Shown piece after piece: positions 26,776-34,769 of a stretch of DNA of 64,000 nucleotides. A program made the translations under genes and the position numbers. The stretch spans positions 1-64,000 of the forward strand of contig NZ_JAERRG010000040.1 in the NCBI RefSeq assembly GCF_016741935.1, given 5' to 3'. A model generated the notes under the pieces. It was not told the origin of the DNA and made no database searches. It saw nothing but the letters and a program-made list of their open reading frames with translations. This stretch comes from Streptomyces endocoffeicus. GTDB lineage: Bacteria; Actinomycetota; Actinomycetes; Streptomycetales; Streptomycetaceae. Numbering within the stretch: position 1 is the first letter of the stretch; each line of letters begins with the position of its first letter.

Positions 26776-26802
26776 AGCGAACGGGCCGAATACCGCGGCG
26801 TC

Positions 26803-27867
26803 TCACCCCTCCGGCTCGCGGGGCATCTCCGCGAGGGTGGCGCTGACCGTCTCCCCGGGGATCCCGCGCACCAGTCCGGGCCCCTCGGGGCCGTCCAGGA
26901 CGAATGTCAGCCCATCGGTGGCCTTCTTGTCCAGCCGCATCAGCTCCACCAGCTCGGGGACGGAGACCTGCGGGGGCAGCCCGGTCGGCAGGCCGTAGCG
27001 GGCGACCACGTCACGGTGCTCGGCGACCCGTTCCGGGCCGATGCGCCCCAGCGCGCCGGCCAGCCGCCCGGCGAACACCGTGCCGATGGCCACGCCCTCC
27101 CCGTGCCGCAGTGCGAACCCGGTGGCACGTTCCAGCGCATGCCCCAGGGTGTGGCCGTAGTTGAGGAGGTGGCGCGGGCCCGAGTCCCGTTCGTCCGCGG
27201 CGACGACGCCCGCCTTGAGCGTCACACTGGCCGCGATCTGGTCGAGCAGCGGCAGCCGGTCGAGATCGGGCGCGCCGATGAAGTGGCAGCGGGCGATCTC
27301 GCCGAGGCCGTTGCGCCACTCCCGTTCGGGCAGGGTGTCCAGGTGGTCGAGGTCGCAGAGTACGGCCGCGGGCTGCCAGTAGGCGCCGACCAGGTTCTTG
27401 CCCTCGGGCAGATTGACGGCGGTCTTCCCACCGACACTCGCGTCCACCTGGGCCAGCAGCGAGGTCGGCACATGGACGACCGGTGTGCCCCGGTGGTAGA
27501 GGGCGGCGGCCAGGCCCACCGTGTCGGTCGTGGTGCCGCCGCCGCAGGACACCACCACATCCGAGCGGGTCAGCCCGAATCCGACGAACCGGCGGCACAG
27601 GTCCGTCACGGCGGCCAGGTCCTTGGCCTCCTCCCCGTCGCGCGCCTGTACGACGAGCGAGGGCACACCCGGGTCGGGGGTCCGCTCGGGGGGCCGCGCG
27701 GTGACCACCACCGCCTTGCGCGCGCCCAGGGCGGCCACCACCCGCGGGAGCAGCCGCTGCACACCGTGTCCGATGTGGACGGTGTACGAGCGTTCGGCCA
27801 GCCCGACGGTGACCTGCCGGGACGCGGACGCGGAACTGGCGGCCGGACTGGAAGTCGACGTGGTCAA
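26803..27867 (-). CDS. gdmO: Aminodehydroquinate synthase for AHBA starter
   Basis: A 354-residue 3-dehydroquinate synthase family enzyme. It cyclises the amino-DAHP analogue to aminodehydroquinate on the way to 3-amino-5-hydroxybenzoate, the PKS starter. It shows the NAD-binding CGGGTTTDTVG, the SVGGKTAVNLPEGKN segment, and metal-ligand regions GLGEIARCHFIG and NYGHTLGHALE ... LRHGEGVAIG. The start is most likely the TTG at 27867, 7 nt after GGGGAAGG; no ATG or GTG lies between it and the conserved region, and the upstream frame runs through the hairpin and ferredoxin. No other AHBA gene is in this window, consistent with the remaining genes being encoded elsewhere. Confidence 0.92.
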   Translation of the reverse strand: MTTSTSSPAASSASASRQVTVGLAERSYTVHIGHGVQRLLPRVVAALGARKAVVVTARPPERTPDPGVPSLVVQARDGEEAKDLAAVTDLCRRFVGFGLTRSDVVVSCGGGTTTDTVGLAAALYHRGTPVVHVPTSLLAQVDASVGGKTAVNLPEGKNLVGAYWQPAAVLCDLDHLDTLPEREWRNGLGEIARCHFIGAPDLDRLPLLDQIAASVTLKAGVVAADERDSGPRHLLNYGHTLGHALERATGFALRHGEGVAIGTVFAGRLAGALGRIGPERVAEHRDVVARYGLPTGLPPQVSVPELVELMRLDKKATDGLTFVLDGPEGPGLVRGIPGETVSATLAEMPREPEG

Positions 27868-27889
27868 AAGACTGCCTTCCCCTCGCTTG

Positions 27890-27923
27890 CGCGGCCCCGG
27901 CGAGAAGCCTCGCCGGGGCCGCG
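27890..27923 (-). terminator. Strong hairpin between ferredoxin gene and gdmO
   Basis: A perfect 14-bp stem (arms 27890-27903 and 27910-27923, CGCGGCCCCGGCGA) with a 6-nt loop lies in the 86-nt spacer between the ferredoxin gene and gdmO. No T-run follows on the minus strand. It may be a partial terminator, an RNA-processing site or a stabiliser that sets gdmO below gdmP in expression. Confidence 0.75.
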
Positions 27924-27953
27924 ATCGGGTGTGGAGCGCTTGCTGATCCTCTG

Positions 27954-28151
27954 CTAATCCTCTACCGCGATCGCGGCGGCCGGGCAGAGGAACGACGCCT
28001 CGGCGACGCTGTCGCGGAGCGCGAGCGGCGGGTTCGGGTCCAGCAGGATGACGGCCCCGTCCTCCTCCCGCTGGTCGAACACCTCCGGCGCGGCCAGCGC
28101 GCAGTGTCCGGCCGCGCAGCACTTCTCCTGATCCACCGAGACCTTCACCAT
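27954..28151 (-). CDS. 3Fe-4S type ferredoxin, partner of GdmP
   Basis: A 65-residue ferredoxin of the small actinobacterial type that donates electrons to P450 enzymes. Likely cluster ligands are Cys11, Cys17 and Cys56 (motifs CCAAGHC and FLCP). The fourth position of a 4Fe cluster is Ala14/Gly15, which supports a 3Fe-4S cluster. The ATG at 28151 has AAGGAGAGGGG upstream. It lies directly after gdmP on the same strand, separated by a heptamer repeat array. Confidence 0.93.
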   Translation of the reverse strand: MVKVSVDQEKCCAAGHCALAAPEVFDQREEDGAVILLDPNPPLALRDSVAEASFLCPAAAIAVED

Positions 28152-28199
28152 GGTGCTCCCCTCTCCTTCTGTTGTCCGCCCGGCCTCCGGTCGGCGGTC

Positions 28200-28248
28200 A
28201 TCGGCCTCCGGTCATCGGCCATCGGTCATCGGCCATCAGCCATCGGTC
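28200..28248 (-). repeat. 7-bp tandem repeat array between gdmP and ferredoxin gene
   Basis: Seven adjacent heptamers, consensus ATCGGYC on the plus strand, run through 28200-28248. The last copy supplies two of the three bases of the gdmP stop codon (TCA at 28247-28249 on the plus strand). The array fills most of the spacer ahead of the ferredoxin ribosome site. Confidence 0.88.
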
Positions 28249-29467
28249 ACCAGGCGACGGGCACACGGGCGACGCCGAAGTTCATCGACTCGTACAGGAA
28301 CGCCAGATCCTCGAACGGGGCCTCCAGGCGCAGCGTCGGCAGCCGGCGCAGCAGGGTCTCCAGGGCGATCTGGAGCTCGACCCGGGCGAGGGTCTGCCCC
28401 AGGCACTGGTGCACTCCGAAGCCGAACCCGACGTGCTCACGCGCGTTCGGCCGGCTCAGATCCAGCTCGTGGGCGTCCGCGAAATGGGGATCGCGGTTGG
28501 CACTGGGCAGGTTGATGATCACCCCTTCACCGGCCGGGATGAGCACGCCGCCGACCTCGACGTCCTCGATGGCCACCCGTCCGGTGCCCTCCTGGACGAT
28601 CGTGATGTACCGGAGCAGTTCGTCCACCGCGTTGGGCATCAGCCCGGGGTCCGCCCGCAGCCGGGCGAGCTGGTCGGGGTTTCGCAGCAGCAGGACGGTG
28701 GACAGGGCGATCATGTTGGCGGTGGTCTCGTGCCCGGCCAGCAGCAGCACCAGGGCGGTGGCGACCACCTGCTGCTGGGTGAGAGCGCCCGTCCGCTCCT
28801 GGTCGACGATGAGCCGGCTGAGGAGGTCGTCTCCCGGGGCGGCACGCTTGGCCGCACACATCCGGGAGACGTAGTCCACCATGACCCCGAGCGCGGCGCC
28901 CATCTCCTCGGTCGACACGGTGAAGTCCATGACGCCCTGCGACGCCCGCTGGAACTCGGCGAAGTCGGCGTCCGAGACCCCCAGCATCACGGCGATCACC
29001 TGGGACGGCAGGGGGAAGGCGAAGTCGGCCACCAGGTCGGCCGGCGGTCCCTCGGCGACCAGCCCGTCCAGGAGGCCGTCCACGATGTCCTGGACCATCG
29101 GCCGCATCGCCTCGGTGCGCCGGATGGTGAAGTGCGCGGTGAGCATGCGGCGGATCCGGGCGTGCTCCGGATCGTCCATCCTCCCGAGATTGAACACATC
29201 GGCCGGCACCTCGAACTTCACGAAGCGGGGCATCGCCTTGTGGGTGCCGTCGGCGCTGAACCGGTCGTCGCCGAGCACGGTCCGCGCCTCGTGATAGCCG
29301 GTGACGAGGAACGGGGTGCTGCCGTCCCACATCCGCACCCGGGTGACAGCGGACCGCTCGCGCAGCTCCTCGTATCCCGGCGGGGGTGAGAACGGGCATG
29401 CAGCAGCCCGCAGTTCGGGGTAGTCGCGTATCTCGTCCATGCCTGTCCGTCCCGTCAGTCGCTCCAT
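28247..29467 (-). CDS. gdmP: Cytochrome P450 (ansamycin C4-C5 desaturase)
   Basis: A P450 of about 406 residues. It has the I-helix oxygen motif LLAGHETTAN, the ExxR pair in DELLRY, and the heme loop FGFGVHQCLG with the axial cysteine. Within the cluster it matches the enzyme assigned to introduce the C4-C5 double bond after the fully reducing module 6. Starts at 29467 (ATG GAG CGA) or 29440 (ATG GAC GAG) are both possible; neither has a strong ribosome site. It heads the leftward unit gdmP-ferredoxin-gdmO, with CCCCTAA/CCCCTAT motifs upstream. Confidence 0.93.
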   Translation of the reverse strand: MERLTGRTGMDEIRDYPELRAAACPFSPPPGYEELRERSAVTRVRMWDGSTPFLVTGYHEARTVLGDDRFSADGTHKAMPRFVKFEVPADVFNLGRMDDPEHARIRRMLTAHFTIRRTEAMRPMVQDIVDGLLDGLVAEGPPADLVADFAFPLPSQVIAVMLGVSDADFAEFQRASQGVMDFTVSTEEMGAALGVMVDYVSRMCAAKRAAPGDDLLSRLIVDQERTGALTQQQVVATALVLLLAGHETTANMIALSTVLLLRNPDQLARLRADPGLMPNAVDELLRYITIVQEGTGRVAIEDVEVGGVLIPAGEGVIINLPSANRDPHFADAHELDLSRPNAREHVGFGFGVHQCLGQTLARVELQIALETLLRRLPTLRLEAPFEDLAFLYESMNFGVARVPVAW

Positions 29468-29526
29468 CGCCACCACTGCGCCGCCCTACGGATTGCCAAG
29501 TCTGGTCCGCGCGCCGGCTCCCCAGT

Positions 29527-29545
29527 CCCCTAACCACTCCCCTAT
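29527..29545. promoter_or_regulatory. CCCCTA motif pair upstream of gdmP
   Basis: CCCCTAA (29527-29533) and CCCCTAT (29539-29545), 12 bp apart, lie in the 99-bp gap between gdmP and the end of gdmRII, where the gdmP promoter must be. Spacing differs from the 19 bp seen before gdmRI. Confidence 0.45.
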
Positions 29546-29566
29546 CCCCCCTTGCCTCGGGGGCGC

Positions 29567-32410
29567 TCAGCCGGAGGACGATCCCGTGGCACCGATGAGC
29601 AGCCACAGACGGCGTGACAGCTCCTGCCGATTTCCCACCGAGAGCTTGCGGTAGATACGGGTCAAATGCTGCTCCACGGTGCTGACGGTGATGTACAGGC
29701 TCTTGGCGATCTGCCGGTTGGTCATTCCGGACGCCGCCAGCGTGGCCACGCGCCACTCGGCCTCCGACAGCACGGGTTGCTCGGCGCTCTCGGCCGGTGT
29801 GCCGGGGACGTCGTCCTCGGCGTGTTCGGACCGCCCGGCGTCCTGGAGCGGCCGAGAGCTCCCGGCGCTCTCCACACCGTCCACGACGAGCTCTCGTCGG
29901 CTTTCGTGCTGAGCGCTCATCCCGCACTCGTCCATCAGCTTCCGCGCCTCGTGCCAGGTGGTGCGCGCCTGTTGGGTCTCGCCGGTGCTGAGGTAGTCCT
30001 GGCTGAGCTCGGCGAGGGTGCGGGCGAGTTCATAACGGTCGCCCTGCTCGCGCAGGCACTTGGCGGACTGGTAGAGGAGCAGCCTGCGCTTGTCCGGGTC
30101 CTCGGCCATGGCCAGGATGCGCAGCGCTCTGCCCCGGGTGCTCAAGGGCCGGTCCGGCGACAGCTTGAGTTCCTCCAGGGCGAGTCTCTTGGCTTCCGCC
30201 GGTTCATGGACCCGCAGATACGCCTCGGCGGCGTCGACGCGCCAGGGCGCCAGGTCACCGAAGTCCACGGGCCACTGGTCGATCAGCATTCCGCTCACCA
30301 TGAAGTCGTTCAGCGCGGCGTACGGGCGGTTGGTGGCCAGGCAGTACTGCCCCCGGGCCCGGAGGTACTCCAGTCCCACCACGCTGTCGAACATTTCCTT
30401 CGGAACCCAGTAATGCAGATACCGCTGGGCCTCTTCGAGTCTGCCGATGGCGGTGTGGGACGCCACCAGCACGGACAGCGGCAAGCCGATGGCGACGCCC
30501 CAGCCGCGCGGCGGGATGGACCGCAATGCGGTACCCGCGAGTTCAATGGCGGTGGTGAAATCCCCGTGGCGGCATCGGATATAGGCACGCATGGACAGGG
30601 CGACGGCGCACGGGGTCTTCATGTTCAAATTGTCGGCCGCGGTGAAAAGCGCCCCGCACAGCCGGTCCGCCGCCTCCGATTCTCCCCTGGCGGCCAGTGC
30701 CCAGACGATCCGGCAAGCGTATGCGTAAGCGAACCAGAAATGGTTGGAGGACGACAGGAGATGCATGGTGTCGGGGGAGAAGTCCGCCACCTGCCGAGGA
30801 TCCTGAAGATGCCCGATCTCCATACCCAGCTCGTCCACGGAGAGCTGCAGGCCGTGCTCCAGATTGGCCGCCCACAGACCGTCGACTTCCCCGTCCGGGG
30901 CATCCTGCCCGGGAAAGTCATGGATCAGCATGGGTTTGAGGAAGGTGACCCACTGCCGGGTCACCCGCAGAGCGGCCATACTGGACGCGGTATCGGTGGC
31001 ACCACTGCCCGACGACCATTTGAAGGTTTCTTCCGCGTCGGCGTACCGGCCGAACCACAGCACCATGAAGAGCAGGAAGCACTGATACTGCTCCGGGATA
31101 TCCGCGGGGGATTCCGTGCGGATCTCGGCCAGCAGGCGGTCCAGTTCGGGTTCGGCGGTCGCCGGATTGCTGGACCATAGGGCGCCGACCAGCGCCATCA
31201 GAATGTCCATGTGCTCCCGCCGGCTGAGGTCCGCGCGGTCGGCGAGGCGCAGGCTGGCGATCGCTTCCTCCGTACAACCCTCGTCGAGATGCTTCTGGGC
31301 AGCCTGCCAGAGCACCGCCACGCCCTTTTGATCCGGCGTTTTGTCGGCGGTGACCAGCAGTTCCGCCACCGCGACCGGGTCGGCCCCCTCGGCATACAGA
31401 AGTTCGGCCGCTTTCGCGCTGAGGCGGGCCCGGTCGTCCGCCGCCAGCGTGTCCAGTGCGACGGAACGGGCCGCGGGGTGCCGGAAACGCCCGTCCTCCA
31501 GCAGACCCGCGGAGTTGAGGAGGTCCATGGCCCGGAATGTGCGTTCCGCACCGTATTCGAGCAGACCGGCCACTCGCCATGGGCTGCCGTACGGGCCGAG
31601 CACGGCGAGCGCCTGTGCCACCTGGAGCGGCGTCTGATGGCACAGCAGGCAGCGGCGATAGGACTCCCGGAACTCCGCTCCGACCGTGGCATCTCCGCCT
31701 GCCCCACTCCGAGCGGCCTTGCGGTGGTCCCGTAACAGGGCCTTGACCAGCCTCGGGTTACCTCCGCTGATGGCGTGGCAGGAGGCGCGGATCCGGTCGG
31801 CGAGGCCGGCGTCGCCATCCCGCTCCAGCAGGCGTCCGACCCCGGACTCCGGGAGGGTGGAGATATCGATCTTGTAGAGGTGGTGGAAGCTGTGAATGCG
31901 GCCGCACAGGTGGTGGGTCTGCCCGCTCGTCATCACGACGAGTGTGCGAGTGCCGGACGCATGGCGGGCGATATGCAGAAGGCACATCAGGGAGGGGTAG
32001 TCGGCATGCTCGGCATCATCGACCGCGAGGATCAGCTGCCTGCCGCCCGCGATGCGGTGCAGCACATCGGATATCTCCCGGACCAGACTTCCCAGCAGGT
32101 CGTGTTCGTCTTCCGCATACCGCTCCCCGGCGGTCCTCCAGCGCGCCACGACGTCCAATGCCCCGGTGGCCGTGGAGGACCGGATCAGCTGTTCCACGAT
32201 ATTGAACGGAATGGCGGCGTCGTCCGCGAATCCGGACGCCGTGAGACAGACCGCGCCCGATGCGGCCGCCTGCTCCTTCAGACTTCCCAATAAGGTGGTC
32301 TTCCCGACACCGGGACCCCCGATCACTTGAAGAAGCCCGCCATTGCCTTCTGCTGCCGTGCCAAGAACGTCGCGGAGCTCGGATTGATAATCTGTCAGTC
32401 CCATACTCAT
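29567..32410 (-). CDS. gdmRII: LAL-family LuxR transcriptional activator (second of two)
   Basis: A 947-residue LAL regulator. Walker A is GGPGVGKTT close to the N-terminus and the Walker B-like strand is LILAVDDAEH. A long TPR-like middle and a C-terminal LuxR HTH follow (LSEAEWRVATLAASGMTNRQ, then STVEQHLTRIYRKL). It is a paralogue in architecture of gdmRI; the HTH regions are alike (TVSTVEQHLTR vs TASTVEQHLTR), so the two may bind related sites. Two leucines, 40 and 226, are TTA codons. The ATG at 32410 (or 32404) follows GAGGACTG. It marks the right border of the recognisable cluster. Confidence 0.93.
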   Translation of the reverse strand: MSMGLTDYQSELRDVLGTAAEGNGGLLQVIGGPGVGKTTLLGSLKEQAAASGAVCLTASGFADDAAIPFNIVEQLIRSSTATGALDVVARWRTAGERYAEDEHDLLGSLVREISDVLHRIAGGRQLILAVDDAEHADYPSLMCLLHIARHASGTRTLVVMTSGQTHHLCGRIHSFHHLYKIDISTLPESGVGRLLERDGDAGLADRIRASCHAISGGNPRLVKALLRDHRKAARSGAGGDATVGAEFRESYRRCLLCHQTPLQVAQALAVLGPYGSPWRVAGLLEYGAERTFRAMDLLNSAGLLEDGRFRHPAARSVALDTLAADDRARLSAKAAELLYAEGADPVAVAELLVTADKTPDQKGVAVLWQAAQKHLDEGCTEEAIASLRLADRADLSRREHMDILMALVGALWSSNPATAEPELDRLLAEIRTESPADIPEQYQCFLLFMVLWFGRYADAEETFKWSSGSGATDTASSMAALRVTRQWVTFLKPMLIHDFPGQDAPDGEVDGLWAANLEHGLQLSVDELGMEIGHLQDPRQVADFSPDTMHLLSSSNHFWFAYAYACRIVWALAARGESEAADRLCGALFTAADNLNMKTPCAVALSMRAYIRCRHGDFTTAIELAGTALRSIPPRGWGVAIGLPLSVLVASHTAIGRLEEAQRYLHYWVPKEMFDSVVGLEYLRARGQYCLATNRPYAALNDFMVSGMLIDQWPVDFGDLAPWRVDAAEAYLRVHEPAEAKRLALEELKLSPDRPLSTRGRALRILAMAEDPDKRRLLLYQSAKCLREQGDRYELARTLAELSQDYLSTGETQQARTTWHEARKLMDECGMSAQHESRRELVVDGVESAGSSRPLQDAGRSEHAEDDVPGTPAESAEQPVLSEAEWRVATLAASGMTNRQIAKSLYITVSTVEQHLTRIYRKLSVGNRQELSRRLWLLIGATGSSSG

Positions 32411-33218
32411 CAGTCCTCGCTGTGGGGGTTGCGTTTGAGCGATGAGTTGATCTCCGCGGTCATCCCACCCCGCGGAAGAAAATCTCTTTGACGAGACAGA
32501 TATCCGCTGCGTCGGCGGCGAATTCCCTGATGTGGATCACCTCCGGTGGGAGCCAGTGGTCTTGACGGTCATACAAGCAGAGACACAACCGGAACGATAC
32601 CTTCCCTCGGTTGTGACCTCAGCCACGGTTACCCGCCCCCGTGTCCCCCGTGTGATCATGCCCAACTGAGCGGGCGGCCTGTCCGCACACCCCAGAAAGG
32701 GCGGGACACCACCGGCGCCGGCGCGCAGGAGAAAAGGAGAGTGCGGCATGCCGACGCGAATACTGCTCAGCCTATGAAACCGGTTCTGGAACCGGCAATA
32801 TTCTTTGCTTCTGGCAAAGCTGGTGTTTACCAGCAGCCACCCCGGCCGGTCACCGCTCCACGTCCGCCACGGCGGACTCCGGACCGGCACGCACCCAACC
32901 CGTGGCCATCCCCCGGCTGCCTCGACGTCATGTCACGCACCATTACCGGCAACCTCCTCGCACTCAGCAGATATCGCCTGCCCCGCCTCGGTCGCGGAGT
33001 TGCGGGGATTGACCCCTGTATGATCACCACGACAGCGAGACCATAAACGGCCTCCACCTCATGAATCCCCTAAACCCTGCGCCTTGATTCGGCCGGGATT
33101 TATCTGCCAGCAAAACGGCCGAAACGGATGCGCCGGTGGCTGAACGAGGCCGGATCCACGGCATACGATGCCGGAAGTCCTGGCTCCTGGCCACATCAAA
33201 GATGAGGGAGCGTCAACT
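32411..33218. other. Gene-free segment between gdmRII and the HAD gene
   Basis: About 800 bp with no convincing gene. Short frames (for example 32546-33046) have poor codon bias and no ribosome site. The left part should hold the gdmRII promoter. The middle is locally AT-richer and carries three consecutive inverted repeats. A CCCCTAA occurs at 33067-33073. The segment may be the boundary of the cluster. Confidence 0.7.
32780..32834. repeat. Three consecutive inverted repeats upstream of gdmRII
   Basis: Hairpin 1: CCGGTTC-TG-GAACCGG (32780-32795). Hairpin 2: CTTTGC-TTCTG-GCAAAG (32803-32819). Hairpin 3: GCTGGT-GTTT-ACCAGC (32819-32834). All are perfect. No T-run follows, so operator sites or a structured RNA are as likely as a terminator. 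They lie ~370-425 bp upstream of gdmRII and ~385-440 bp before the HAD gene. Confidence 0.8.
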
Positions 33219-33932
33219 GTGACCATCAAGGGCGCCCTGTTCGACTTCTCGGGGACGCTGTTCCGCGTCGAGTCCACCGAGTCCTGGCTCCGTGCCGCGC
33301 TGGAGCGGACCGGAACGGCCGTCGCGGACGAGGAGTTCGTACGGTACGCGCGGGACCTGGAGGACGCCGGGGCGCTTCCCGGCGGCGCCCCGCCGGTCGC
33401 GGTGCCGCCGCACCTGGAGGACGTGTGGCGCGTACGGGACCGCGACGCCGAGCTGCACCGGGCCGCCTACACCGGGCTGGCCCGCCAGGTGCCGCTCCCC
33501 CGCCCCGAGCTCTACGACGCCCTCTACGACCGCCACAGGGAGCCCGCCGCCTGGCGGCCCTACCCCGACGCCCCGGAGGTGCTGGGCGAGCTGCGCCGGC
33601 GCGCGGTGCGGATCGCGGTGGTCAGCAACATCGGCTGGGATCTGCGCCCGGTCTTCCGCGCCCACGGCCTGGACGGGCTGGTGGACGCCTATGCGCTCTC
33701 GTACGAGCACGGCGTCCAGAAGCCGGATCCACGGCTGTTCCAGGCCGCGTGCGACGCGCTGGGGCTGGACCCGGGTGACGCCGTGATGGTGGGCGACGAC
33801 CGCCGGGCGGACGCGGGAGCGGCGGCCCTGGGCTGCCGGGTCCATCTGGTGGACCATCTCCCGGTGGACCGGCGCCCGGACGCCCTGCGGGCGATTCTCG
33901 GCCCGCTGCCGGACGCCGCCCCGGCTCCCTAG
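33219..33932 (+). CDS. HAD-superfamily hydrolase-like protein with DxSGT motif
   Basis: A 237-residue HAD protein. Motif I is FDFSGTLF, with Ser instead of the usual second Asp. Motif II is VVSNIGWD, the conserved Lys is in HGVQKPDPRLFQ, and motif IV is VMVGDDRRADAGAA. The second Asp normally acts as acid/base in phosphatases, so activity may be slow or different. The GTG at 33219 is chosen because GAGGGAG lies 8 nt upstream; the longer frame from 33168 has no ribosome site. The substrate is unknown. It is followed by a strong terminator. It may or may not belong to the ansamycin cluster. Confidence 0.85.
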   Translation: MTIKGALFDFSGTLFRVESTESWLRAALERTGTAVADEEFVRYARDLEDAGALPGGAPPVAVPPHLEDVWRVRDRDAELHRAAYTGLARQVPLPRPELYDALYDRHREPAAWRPYPDAPEVLGELRRRAVRIAVVSNIGWDLRPVFRAHGLDGLVDAYALSYEHGVQKPDPRLFQAACDALGLDPGDAVMVGDDRRADAGAAALGCRVHLVDHLPVDRRPDALRAILGPLPDAAPAP

Positions 33933-33988
33933 CGCCCGAAGGCCGGGCCCCGCAAGGGATTCCAAAGGCTCCCCAAAGGTGCGAACCA

Positions 33989-34024
33989 CCGGTTCGGGCG
34001 ATCCCCCCGTGTCGCCCGAACCGG
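33989..34024 (+). terminator. Terminator after the HAD gene
   Basis: A perfect 13-bp stem (33989-34001 and 34012-34024, CCGGTTCGGGCGA) with a 10-nt loop, located between the HAD gene and the TetR promoter. Confidence 0.85.
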
Positions 34025-34078
34025 CGGTGACATGCGTCCGCCCCCAAGGGAACGGCGGACAACCGCACGTCCCCTGAG

Positions 34079-34101
34079 TATATTGGCTGACAGCCAGCCA
34101 A
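34079..34101 (+). promoter_or_regulatory. -10 box and overlapping operator of the TetR gene
   Basis: A TATATT -10 candidate at 34079-34084 overlaps the inverted repeat TTGGCT-7 nt-AGCCAA (34083-34088 and 34096-34101). This layout, 16 nt before the start codon, suits autorepression. No good -35 was found. Confidence 0.6.
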
Positions 34102-34116
34102 CGCAGGAGTTACAGC

Positions 34117-34758
34117 ATGGTCCCCCGAAGCCCGTCGGTCAATGAGGAGTTGCGGCGCCGATCCCAGGCCCGTCTGCTGGAGGCGACGGTCGAGCTGATC
34201 GGCGAGCACGGCTACGAGGCGACCACCCTCGCCGACATCGCCGACCGGGCCGGGGCGGCCCGCGGTCTGGTGTCCTACTACTTCCCGGGCAAGCGGCAGC
34301 TGCTGCAGACGGCCGTGCACCGGCTGATGCACATGGAGCTGGCCCGGGGGCTCGACCGGGAGCCGCGGCCGGAGGGCGAGGAGGCCGGGCGGGAGCTGCT
34401 GGCGCGGGCCATCGACGCGATCCTGGGCCTGGCCCGGGACCGGCCCCGGCTGATGCGGACGCATATGGCGGGGATCCTCACGGCCGAGGGCTTCATCCAG
34501 TGCCCCGAGCAGCAGCGGCTGGCCGGCCTGCTGCGGGACACCGTCACGCGCTATGGCTCCGAGGACCCCGAGACCGACTACCGGCTGCTGCGCGCCCTGC
34601 TGATGGGGGCGGTGGTCGCGGTGCTGCTGCCGGGCGCGCCGATGGCGCCCGAGCGGCTGCGGGCGGAGCTGTTCCACCGCTACGAACTGGACTGGGAGCT
34701 GGGGCTCCCGCCGGGCGATGAGCCGCCCGGCGGGAGCCGGATGAGCGCTCTGGGCTAG
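34117..34758 (+). CDS. TetR/AcrR-family transcriptional regulator
   Basis: A 213-residue TetR regulator. The N-terminal HTH reads TTLADIADRAGAARGLVSYY followed by FPGKRQLL. The C-terminal ligand and dimer domain is not assigned to a known effector. The ATG at 34117 has CAGGAG 7 nt upstream. The overlapping palindrome at 34083-34101 suggests it represses itself. It is convergent with the LVIVD-repeat gene, separated by only 11 bp, so no target gene is obvious beside it. Confidence 0.88.
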   Translation: MVPRSPSVNEELRRRSQARLLEATVELIGEHGYEATTLADIADRAGAARGLVSYYFPGKRQLLQTAVHRLMHMELARGLDREPRPEGEEAGRELLARAIDAILGLARDRPRLMRTHMAGILTAEGFIQCPEQQRLAGLLRDTVTRYGSEDPETDYRLLRALLMGAVVAVLLPGAPMAPERLRAELFHRYELDWELGLPPGDEPPGGSRMSALG

Positions 34759-34769
34759 GGAGCCGGCGC

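Noticed and set aside
28200..28248. A CRISPR-like array in the heptamer region
   Set aside because: Units are directly adjacent 7-mers without spacers.
32546..33046. Open frame of 166 codons in the cluster border
   Set aside because: Irregular third positions, no ribosome site, and it runs through all three inverted repeats.
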